Made by a program: the position numbers and the translations under genes. From the NCBI GenBank assembly GCA_010645155.1, contig CM021316.1:370936-434935 (forward strand): a stretch of 64,000 bases of DNA, in the 5' to 3' direction. A model generated the notes under the pieces. It did not search any database and was not told the DNA's origin. It worked only from the letters and a program-made list of their open reading frames with translations. This document shows positions 55,201-64,000 of this stretch, in pieces. The stretch is from Tigriopus japonicus (Eukaryota > Arthropoda > Copepoda > Harpacticoida > Harpacticidae). The number at the start of each line of letters is the position of its first letter. Position 1 is the first letter of the stretch.

Positions 55201-57231
55201 AAGATGGGGAAAATTCTTTTATTAATGCTTGATCTTGTTTTGTAGGTAAAAATTTAATTGTAATTTTAGTTGGGAATTGTCAATTACTTTGGTTGAAATG
55301 TAATGGGGTGTTCGTACTGAATACAGCTGTTGAAGTTGTAAAAAGTCAAACGTAGATGTCGCCTCAGATGACAGGTCGAGAGGAGTATTGTGCCAAGGAA
55401 TTCTTACTAGATTTGAAATCTCAAATTGTAACTATCCTCTTAGAATACTAACTTGTTTATATAATATATAAATAATAATAACTATTGTTGTATCATTAAT
55501 TACGGTCAAAAACTTGACAAATTTGCACATAACATAAAACTGACAAAGCGTTTTTACAGAATAATACAAACTTTTTCCCGTCGTAATTGCGTGAATAAAG
55601 ATATGTTATTGCGAACATAAATGGGAAGAGCCGAGCCGCAAAATGTCACCATATCTATTGTATTCGGTTGAGAAATTGAAGCACGAGCTTCGAAGTCGTC
55701 GTGCTCAGGTCATCGGAACTAAGAAATATCTGATCGAAAGTCGATAATATATATAATATATATAATATCTGCTCGAGTCGTATGACAGAAACAACGATTT
55801 CTGTGGAGCAACCGTTCCCAGCCCGCCAACAATTCCAATCATTGATTGACCAATTTCGGAATCTAAAACCTTAACGGAGTCCAACCGGGCGACTTTGACC
55901 CGCTCACGGAAGAAAGAATCCACGCATATATCCTTTAAAGACTCATTATATTAGTCATTAAATTGATTCATTTTTTCACTTCTTCAAGTAGCATAGTGAA
56001 CTAAGTATTGGCCGTGAGAACAAATTAAAATCAAGGAGATTACACATCATCAAGTGATTCCACCGCCAATGAAAATTGCAAGGCATAAGGTATTCCATTT
56101 TTCTCCGGCCGTGTTGATGGAACAATGAAAAAGTAAAATTTCTAGTTTAAGATAAAGGCTAGCAGTTCGGGCAAAAACTTAATTCAGAGAGCGAATGTAA
56201 GGCTACGGTCTGCCTACAACTGATCGAGTTTCCTAGATTTTAGATCTCGCGTGTTTCCTCATGCTTTTGCTAAGTTCGCTTACTTAATTTCCAAACTCGC
56301 GCAACTTTTTATGTACAATTGAAACTCGCTTTTTAAGCAAAATGTTCCACTGTGTTCATAAAGATGTGACAAGATCATGAAGTGGCATTATTTACTTTCA
56401 TATTTGGAAGATAAAAATCCTTGAAAAAGTGATGAAAAGGTCTCTAAAACGGCTTTCAAGATGGTAAGACTTCCCGAGCAAAATTATATTCTCGCCCAGT
56501 CACACGTCTATGAATGACTTTAAACGACTTCAGTAGCTGTCTGCTTTACGAACATGCCTTGATTTAACTTGATTGATTGCAGCTTCTCCAATATCTTTTC
56601 TTTGGAAGCCGACATATTCCATTATGCTCAATAATATCAACCCCTTATTCCTTCTTGACTTAATTTTTCTTCGTGTGCCTTCTCTGGGCCTTCTGGTTTT
56701 TAATTCCAGAAAATGTGATAAAATGCAAGTGGATACGTTCATAAGTTTGTTTTTGAGAGGGCACGTTCGCCGTTTTGGTCTTTGTTACACAATTGATATA
56801 CGGTATATGTCCTTTTGTTCTTTCAGATCTTAGAAGTGATCAAGATCGAGGTACCCAATTTGAAGTTGGTGAGCTCGTTATGCGGGGCTTTTGGACCAGA
56901 GGAAAACCGCAAGGTAGCAATTTTTTCGGGGAAGCACTTTTTGGATGACGAACCCGGCGATGTGTTCAAAGAGACTCTGATCTTGGATTGGAACTCAAAG
57001 AAATTTGAAACTAATGGTCCAAGTTTGATCGCAACGATTCCAAGTGAAGATTACGGTCAAACTATTGCTTTTGGAGACACGTTTTTGTTATACATTTACA
57101 ACAAATTTCAAACCAAGATTTTTAAGTTTGACATTAATGGCACGGAAACTAAAATGCCTTTTGTTGGAAGTATTCCAGATGGATGTTTGAATTTAGCAAC
57201 AGTCCCTAATGACATACCAGGGTGTATGTGA
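52269..57231 (+). CDS. Gene IV: secreted PAN/apple + kelch-like protein (4 exons, 484 aa)
   Basis: Exons 52269-52776, 52844-52992, 54410-54802 and 56827-57231. All junctions are GT/AG and in phase (1, 0, 0); stop TGA 57229-57231. Residues 1-19 form a signal peptide (MNNVISVLLLLWFHN). Residues ~22-80 are PAN module 1 (CFVPGEC, CWRHCQNVTGCTWFTFY, CTPLSGC). Residues ~85-165 are PAN module 2 (CGTICERHQECFWNTYD, CLMTNDC). The rest resembles kelch blades: KLSFYSLNMETKT, IVCSRFDRDKKIW, VYVYDGHEII, NRKVAIFSGKH, LILDWNSKKFE. Likely extracellular binding protein, with PAN modules for protein or glycan contacts; ligand unknown. AATAAA at 57444-57449 fits polyadenylation. Intron 2 carries a 0.73-kb insertion. 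Confidence 0.8.
53428..54156 (+). mobile_element. 0.73-kb insertion in gene IV intron 2 (repeat R1 copy)
   Basis: TATACGTGAC flanks it at 53418-53427 and 54157-54166. The duplicated intron at 28961-28970 has the site once (TATATGTGAC), with intron sequence continuous on both sides. Contents match the leader/LTR-like repeat at 36960-38342 in opposite orientation. Starts TAGAAATACTAG; if only 8 bp are duplicated it ends GTCCCTA. A duplication of 8-10 bp is longer than BEL/Pao integrases make (about 4-6), so the mechanism is open. Confidence 0.75.
54803..56826. other. Gene IV intron 3
   Basis: Donor GTGAGT, acceptor TTTCAG. AT-rich, with ATATAATATATATAATAT at about 55747-55767. No embedded gene or recognised repeat. 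Confidence 0.6.
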
Positions 57232-57443
57232 TCATTGTAAGAAAAACAAAAGATTTTTTTTTTCAAATTTGGAATCAATCGTTACTGATATTATTTTCGG
57301 CTCAAATATATTTGGTATTGACACTTTTGGTAGTTTTTGGGAAGTAACAAAAGTTTGGAAAAAGAATAAGGTAACCCATAGATACGCGGTGTTTCGTGAT
57401 AGGAATCCTAAAACTTGTGAACAATCTTAACCGTAAGCCAAAA

Positions 57444-57449
57444 AATAAA
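57444..57449 (+). terminator. Polyadenylation signal of gene IV
   Basis: AATAAA 213 bp after the stop codon, the first canonical hexamer downstream. Confidence 0.5.
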
Positions 57450-57949
57450 GGCTTAATAAGCGCACTTTCATGCATGAATTTTATAACAATGGACTTTGCT
57501 TACCAATGATCAAAGATTTTTCAGCGTTGTAGCACTAGCCCTTGCTTAGTTTATGGGTCAAAAGTGACAGATCTTGTAGCTGTTGGACCGAATCATGTTG
57601 AGACAGACTCTGGATAAAAACTGACTTTTTTGAGGTCACATTACTTGGTTGCACCTTTGAAAATTGGAATTGAAATTACAATCTGAAATGTAATGGATGA
57701 GTGCATTCGGACCAACTCAGTTGTGGATTTGGGGGGCGAAATTGGCTAGGAATGGATCAGAACTAGGCTTGGGCATTTCATAGTTCCAGCTTGCTACTTG
57801 GGGACAAGTTCTTGCTTTGATTGATTGTCAAAACCAAGAATGCGAATTGGGCTCGATATTTAGGAGCTTTTTGAGGGCTAGTTTCGATCCTGACGCATCG
57901 CAAAACATTTAGAACCCAAGACTTCCCATCCGATATTATTTTTTTTTGA
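57450..57949. other. Downstream of gene IV; no gene
   Basis: No ORF or repeat recognised before the 3' end of the LINE. Confidence 0.35.
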
Positions 57950-59640
57950 TCGGGGGCGGATTTTTCAATACCGTTACAAGGAATAGGATTCCTTGTAAAT
58001 CGATTTGATAATTAATATAGTTAATGAAATTAGCGTTTATATGAAATTTGATCTACCAATGAGTTGCTGTTGGCAGATCTGTACAACCCTTGAATAGTGG
58101 GTTGGTCAGGAATAGTATTGCTATTAAAGGATCAGCTCCTACATATTCCCGACGAAGACTAATGGGTAACAAATTGAACAATGAAAGAGCCCGATAAAGA
58201 AGAGAGGAGCACTTCATTGTTCGTACTAGCCTTGATTCCTTAGGATTCGGAGGTGCTCTCAGAGCGCACGTAAAACCTCTACGATCGCTACAACTGATCT
58301 CAAAGCCCGGGTTAGGACAGAGCCCATGAATGCTCTTGAAAACATATAGTACCAGATACCTTTCATACCTTCTCTGAGTACAGTACAACCTTAACTTCTG
58401 GAGCCTCTCCCAATACGAGAGCTCTCTCATTCCTCTGATGTTCCTAGTAAAACATCTTTGGACTTGCTCGACCTTTTACAAACCTGCTGAACTCATTGGA
58501 GCCCAAATGGGTGAGGCATATTCAAGATGAGGCTCGTAATACTATCTCTGGACTTGAGAGAGCGATAGATCCATCCACTTTTTTGAAATGCCTTCCCCAC
58601 TTTCAACTGGATATGCTCATCAAACTTTCCATCATCTTGGACGATAACTCCCAAATCCCTCATGGACGATACCTGCTCAATATCACAACCTCCATTGTCT
58701 TTGAGTTGATCAAGCAAAAGACCATTGGAAAAGTCAAGATAAACTACATCAACTGACTCGTGACTTTCGAGCCCTTCAATGATTTGCTCAATATGATCAA
58801 CCAATTGGGTTACTGTACTAAAATGAGCTCGAAACCCATGCTGTCCGGAAAGAATTAAACCATGGACTTCCAAATAATCTACAAGCTTGGACTTCATAAT
58901 CTTCTCAAATCCCTTTGCAATACTGGTAGTCAGAGAAATGGGCCTATGATTACTAGGGAGTGACTTATCTCCGCCTAAAAAATTGAAACGACATGAGCTA
59001 CTTTTAGAGAAGAGGGAAACTTGCCCTGATCTAAGATGCAACGCATCAAGTAAGAGAAAACTGGGGCAAGAATATGTGAGCATTTCATCAGAATCTGAGA
59101 AGTCTCACCATCAGGTCCAGGAGAACTTGAGAGCTTTAAGCTCTTGATGGCCTAAAAAGCATCTTGATCTGTGACTACCAGATCCTCCAATCGATAATCC
59201 TGACTATCAATGCCAGTCTCATCAACAACATTGCTATACTCATTGTCTACTCTGTCTACCCTTTTTGGAATTGAAAATGCACTTGAGAACTGATCTCCAA
59301 GCATATTGGCCATAACCTCATTATCATTGACGGTTTTACTGTCGACCTCAAAAGGTCGTACTTGATACTTCATTTTTCCCTTTGTATTTGCAAACGAGAA
59401 AAATGCCTTTGGATTTGTCTTAACCTCCTGGATCACTCTACTTTCCTTTTCCATCTGACCAGAATCAATGGAGGCCCTAATCTTAGCTTGAACCACGTTC
59501 AATTTATTTTGGAGGCTAGCTACAACTACTGGATTTGAAGTACGCCGAAGTCTATTCGAAAGCTGACAACTCCGATTGAACAACTTCTTCCTAACCTTTG
59601 GAATTCTAGACAATGATCTACCTTTTACCACTATTTCTGG
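57950..59640 (-). mobile_element. LINE copy B: 5'-truncated, internally deleted
   Basis: Minus strand. Contains the linker after the endonuclease (59631-59152: MVKGRSLSRIPKVRKKLFNR to DLVVTDQDAF), the RT start, then a jump from VYLDFSNGLL (motif A region) straight to LKDNGGCDIEQVSSMRDLGV (thumb), deleting motifs B and C. The C-terminus follows (58430-58053: ELSYWERLQKLRLY to REYVGADPL). The 3' end CCGCCCCCGATC(A)n at about 57945-57960 matches that of copy A. Target site not resolved. Confidence 0.85.
58053..59631 (-). pseudogene. Remains of LINE copy B ORF2
   Basis: Three open pieces (59631-59152, 59083-58493, 58430-58053) collinear with copy A. Lacks the RT catalytic boxes B and C, so it cannot be active. 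Sequence identity to copy A is very high, so divergence is recent. Confidence 0.85.
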
Positions 59641-59745
59641 TTCGTTCGATTACACTCATGCATTGATTATAATTGTAAGTAAAAGGTGAAACTAATTGCA
59701 AAACACAAATATCTATGGGCAATGTCATCGAATTTAATTGTTTTT
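59641..59745. other. Spacer between the two LINE copies
   Basis: Short AT-rich sequence, no feature. Confidence 0.4.
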
Positions 59746-62700
59746 AATATTTTTTTTTTTGGGGGGGGGGGCGGATTTTTCAATACCGCTACAAGGAATG
59801 GGATTCCCTGTAAAGAGAGTTAATCATTATTATATTTTCAATAATCAATGTTTATATGAAATTTGATCTACCAATGAGTTACTGTTGGCAGATCTATACA
59901 ACCCTTGTATAGTGGGTTGGTCAGGAATAGTATTTAAGAATTTGTCCAATCCTGCCTTAAATGCTGTTAGAGGATCAGCTCCAACATATTCCCTACGAAG
60001 ACTAATGTGTAACAAATTGAACAATGAAGGAGCCCGATAAAGAAGAGAGGAGGACTTCATTGTTCGAACTAGCCTTGATTCCTTAGGATTTGGAGGTGCT
60101 CTCAGGGCGCTCGTAAAACCTCTACGATCGCTACAACTGATCTCAAATCCTGGGTTAGGACAGAGCCCATGAATGCTCTTAAAAACATACAGTATCAGAT
60201 ACCTTTCGTACCTTCTCTGAGTACTGTACAACCCTAACTTCTGGAGCCTCTCCCAATACGAGAGCTCTCTCATTCCCGTGATGTTCCTAGTAAAACATCT
60301 TTGGATCTGCTCGACCTTTTGCAAACCTGCCGAACTCATTGGAGCCCAAATGGGTGAGGCATATTCAAGATGCGGTTGAACAATCGACTTGAACAGAGTT
60401 AGCATCGTAATACTATCTCTGGACTTGAAAGTGCGATAGATCCAGCCACATGTTTGAAATGCCTTCCCCACTTTCAACTGGATATGCTCATCGAACTTTC
60501 CATCATCTTGGATGACAACTCCCAAATCTCTCATGGACGATACCTGCTCAATATCACAACCTCCATTGTCTTTGAGAGGAACATCTAATTTTGACGCCCC
60601 ATACGTCATTGTGCGGAATTTCATCCCGTTCAATGCCATGTTACTCTCGCCAACCCAAGAGTAGACCTTCTCCAAGTCCTCAACTAAACATTTCGAGTCC
60701 TGTCCATTCCTTCCACAAACTAATTTTGTGTCATCAGCATATGAAGAAATACTGGCTTTTGTTCTAAAATTCTGGAGAGGAGCAATAAAGAGAATAAACA
60801 AGAGCGGACCTAAAATTGAACCTTGCGGAACACCGAACTTGACATCATACATGCCGCTAAAAGATCCTTCGACTTTAACTATTTGCTTCCTTTCGCTTAT
60901 GAAACTATCAATCCAAGTCAGGACCTTACCCTGGACCCCTAACTCTTTGAGTTGATCGAGCGAAAGACCATGATCTACCTTATCAAAGGCCTTGGCAAAG
61001 TCAAGATAGACTACATCAACTGACTCATGACTTTCGAGCCCTTCAATGATTTGCTCAATATGATCAACCAATTGGGTTACTGTACTGAAATGAGCTCGAA
61101 ACCCGTGCTGTCCAGAAGGAATTAAATCATGGACTTCCAAATAATCTACAAGCTTGGACTTCATAATCTTCTCAAAAACCTTTGCAACGCTGGAGGTCAG
61201 AGAAATGGGCCTATAATTACTAGGGAGTGACTTATCTCCGCCCTTAAAAATTGGAACGACATGAGCTACTTTTAGAGAGGAGGGAAACTTGCCCTGATCT
61301 AAGATGCAACGCATCAAGTAAGAGAAAACTGGGGCAAGAATATGTGAGCATTTCATCAGAATCTGAGAAGTCTCACCATCAGGTCCAGGAGAACTTGAGA
61401 GCTTTAAGCTCTTGATGGCCTAAAAAGCATCTTGATCTGTGACTACCAGATCCTCCAATCGATAATCCTGACTAGCAATGCCAGTCTCATCAACAACATT
61501 GCTATACTCATTGTCTACTCTGACTACCCTTTTTGGAATTGAAAATACACTTGAGAACTGATCTCCAAGCATACTGGCCATAACCTCACTATCATTGACG
61601 GTTTTACCGCCGACCTCAAAAGGTCCTACATGATGCTTCACTTTTCTCTTTGTATTCGCAAACGAGAAAAACGCCTTTGGATTAGTCTTAACCTCCTGGA
61701 TCACTCTACTTTCCTTCTCTAACTGATCGGAATCAATGGAGGCCCTAATTTTTTATTGGACCACATCCAATTTGCTTTGGAGGCTGGCTACAACAAATGG
61801 ATTTGAAGTACGTCGAAGTCTATTCGAAAGCTGACAACTCCGATTGAACAACTTCTTCCTAACCTTTGGAATTCTAGACAATGGCCTACCTTTTGCCACT
61901 ATTTCTGGAATACCAATGGACAAACAAACCTCGTCAAAAAGTGAAATTAGCTTATTTATAGCTTTATCTATTGATGGTTCCTGCTTTAGAATGGAAATCA
62001 AGTCCAACTCGCCTAATCTTTCAACAATAATGGGCCAGTGTTCATCTTTAAACTTAAACTTGGCCACGCCCACCTTTTGAGCAGGTTTAACTCTAGAGCT
62101 CGCCGGCTTTTGAGTAATGGTCGACCCTATCTCAAGAATGTGATGATCTGAAAGGCTACATGGGGCAACATGGACATACTGGATCAGATCAGGGTCATTG
62201 GAAAAAACTAAGTCCAGAACACTCTCTGCTCTGGTTGCAACACCAACGTGTTGAGAGAGATTACGCAAGATCGCAAACTCTTCCAATTTTTCGAAAGACA
62301 GCGATGCTGTTTTCGAAATGGGAATGTACCCATCCGAACTAACCTCCCACTCAACAATGCTAGCTGGAAAATTGAAGTCGCCAACAACAAAGAGTCGAGA
62401 ACAAACCTCTCGATCTAACTCCTTTCCAATGAATTGGTGAGCTGACAGAAATGAAGAAGAGCTACAAGAGGGTGGCCGATACATTGTTACAACCGTAAGA
62501 TCAAGGGCCTTGATATGACAAATCAAAACTTCTACTTCTCCATTCGGCATTCGTACATGACTAAGAAGTAAGTCTTTCCTGACTTATAGACATACGCCCC
62601 CATGTGGGAAAATGGGATTATTAGGGCGTACTCTATCACATCGAACTAGTCTAAAACCAGCTATTGCTACTTCTTCGTCTAAAACTCTTGGACGAAGCCA

Positions 62701-62784
62701 AGTCTCTGTGATAGAAATGAAGGAGACCTCTCTATCAATGGCAAGCTCCTCCAATACTTTGACCTTTGTGCTGTCTTTTTTGGA
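59746..62784 (-). mobile_element. LINE copy A: near-complete ORF2 of a CR1/jockey-like family
   Basis: Minus strand from the assembly gap at 62785 to a 3' end with a C-run followed by an A-run (about 59745-59772). ORF2 is a single frame with three isolated nonsense codons. Fragments of the same family occur at 57950-59640, 37605-37850 and 481-1340, so it is the most abundant LINE in the window. Confidence 0.85.
59845..62784 (-). pseudogene. LINE copy A ORF2: endonuclease and reverse transcriptase, three in-frame stops
   Basis: 62784-62551 holds ITETWLRPRV (endonuclease Glu box) and ends in a stop at about 62584. 62550-61753 has VVTMYRPPS, LFVVGDFNFP (GDFN box) and CSLSDHHILE (SDH box). The next piece, from just past 61753 to 61420, is the linker. 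61419-59845 is the RT: VVPIFKGGDKSLPSNYRPIS, HGFRAHFSTVTQL, VVYLDFAKAFDKVDH (motif A), FGVPQGSILGPLLF (motif B), SSYADDTKLV (motif C), DLGVVIQDDGKFDEHI and HLEYASPIWAPM. All parts share one frame, and the stops (near 62584, at 61753-61755 and 61420-61422) are single substitutions. The RT segment alone is 503 codons open. ORF1 is not visible because of the gap. Confidence 0.88.
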
Positions 62785-62847
62785 NNNNNNNNNNNNNNNN
62801 NNNNNNNNNNNNNNNNNNNNNNNNNNNNNNNNNNNNNNNNNNNNNNN
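62785..62847. other. Assembly gap (63 N)
   Basis: Run of N truncating LINE copy A. Confidence 1.
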
Positions 62848-64000
62848 CTACGCTTCAAATTACTCTAACTGCCACAAATTTCAGTCGTTCAAGTTGAAAT
62901 TAAGCATGTGAGCTTTGCATTACCAATCAAACACTTGGTTTGATAAGCTTTTTCTCTGTATAACACAGAATTCAAAAAATGGCTTTTGCCGGTAGCCGAG
63001 GCATCCAGGTGTTTAGTGATCCTTGTCCCATTGCAAATATCTATAGTTTTGAAAATCTGTTCGATGGTGTAAGCACATCTTATTAACACCAAATGAATGG
63101 TTAAGGCTGTAGATCCAACCAAAGCAACGTAAAGTGAATACCTTATTTTCAATGATAAAAAGGTCAACAAACTTCATACTTACAGTGAGTCCAGAGATGA
63201 ACAGATGACGGAGGGTCCATTTTCTCTGGATTTGGTTTAATATTGTTTATTTTTCAGGTCAGAAAGGCTAGAAACGTTTTAAAATTGGGCCTCCTGAGCC
63301 CAAAAATAAACAAAGTTGAGCCAATTCAAGAGCAAATGGCCCCTCCCCTATCTGTTCTGAGCTCACTCTTTCAACCTTCTATTAAAAATTAGATGGCTTC
63401 TTTGCGTCGCTCCACGAAACTTTTGGCTTGATCTAGCGGCTCAGCCAATAACTTGACATCGATCAGACGTGCATCATCCAAAAGCCCCGTGCTGGAAGTA
63501 TATTTAATTGTGGTAAAATTTGCAATTAAACGTAAATTCGCATAAGTTGCTGTGGTTTTCTTTCTTTCCAGAAGTTGTCCCATTAGAAAACTTCTTAAAG
63601 AGCATTAAATTGTACTCAACAAAAGTACACTAGTGGATCCCACTTGATTCAACCATCACAATTTATTTGTACGTCTGAAGCCAGTGCCTCTTTTTACAGC
63701 TTGGCATTTTGAGACGGTTCTCATAAATATGATAACACAACGACTTCTTGATGAACCACAAAGACCGATACATGTGTAGAAGTCACCAATCTGAAGAACT
63801 CTAAGATGGGTTGGTATGTTTGACTTTTTTTTCCAACATTTACTGATGACGAAATTGCAGCATTGGATTTTAAGAAGTCCCTTCTTAAGTTTGAGGATAC
63901 TTCAGATCTTTTGTTCAAGTGCAGTAGTTTAATTACAACGTCTAGACAACAAAACGGTTAAACTTGAAAGGTACTGAAACGTATGTTGAGTGGTTCAGAG
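62848..64000. other. Right end of window; no supported gene
   Basis: AT-rich. A minus-strand ORF (63170-62889) has one hydrophobic stretch (YVALVGSTALTIHLVLI) that could be a membrane segment of an exon, but there is no homology I recognise and no clear splice sites. Other ORFs here look random. Confidence 0.35.

Noticed and set aside
62889..63170. Possible membrane-protein exon on the minus strand
   Set aside because: A single hydrophobic stretch with no supported splice sites or recognisable homology; left as unassigned.

Overview
The window reads as AT-rich nuclear DNA from an animal, most likely a crustacean (copepod-like). That placement is an inference. It rests on spliced secreted PAN/apple plus kelch-like genes, and on the mix of repeats: LINEs, Gypsy and BEL/Pao LTR elements, Tc1/mariner, FLYWCH-MULEs and hAT-like elements. 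There are no bacterial operons, CRISPR arrays or rRNA genes. Two assembly gaps are present (38644-39369 and 62785-62847).

Host genes: everything that looks like a host gene belongs to one + strand tandem family. Members are the last exon of gene I (1-398), gene II (17502-23237, five exons, one in-frame TGA in its last exon), decayed copy III (about 25785-28530), and gene IV (52269-57231, four exons, 484 aa, apparently intact). The predicted product is a secreted protein with a signal peptide, one or two Cys-rich PAN/apple-like modules, then kelch/beta-propeller-like blades. Intron phases (1, 0, 0) agree between genes II and IV. Gene IV and copy III share their promoter, first exon and the intron after exon B, so they arose by segmental duplication. 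That makes each an 'empty-site' control for insertions in the other.

The rest is a transposon graveyard. 0.5-1.3 kb: LINE fragment split by a 0.69 kb element with short direct terminal repeats. 1.8-6.7 kb: LINE inside a 41-bp minisatellite. 6.8-10.6 kb: 3.7 kb element with ~180-bp inverted ends and no transposase. 10.8-15.1 kb: three copies of a ~0.94 kb inverted-repeat element, one split by a FLYWCH-MULE whose 461-aa transposase ORF is open. 15.5-16.2 kb: MULE derivative. 24.5-25.7 kb: two hAT-like insertions. 29.0-32.0 kb: 206-bp satellite. 32.0-38.3 kb: 5'-truncated LINE and a BEL/Pao element, the latter split by a second MULE type. 38.3-40.0 kb: + strand Gypsy fragment. 40.2-46.6 kb: three-level nest, a hAT-like element (8-bp target duplication) containing a full-length decayed Gypsy, which contains a hAT-like MITE. 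46.8-47.6 kb: fold-back. 48.0-50.1 kb: Tc1 element with IR/DR-type ends, split by a MULE derivative. 57.9-62.8 kb: two tandem minus-strand LINEs.

I found no clear new molecular machinery. The strongest material is the secreted gene cluster and a set of transposition events that can be reconstructed to the base from duplicated empty sites. One of these is an insertion exactly into a promoter TATA box. Functional assignments are by reading motifs only; no database search was possible.
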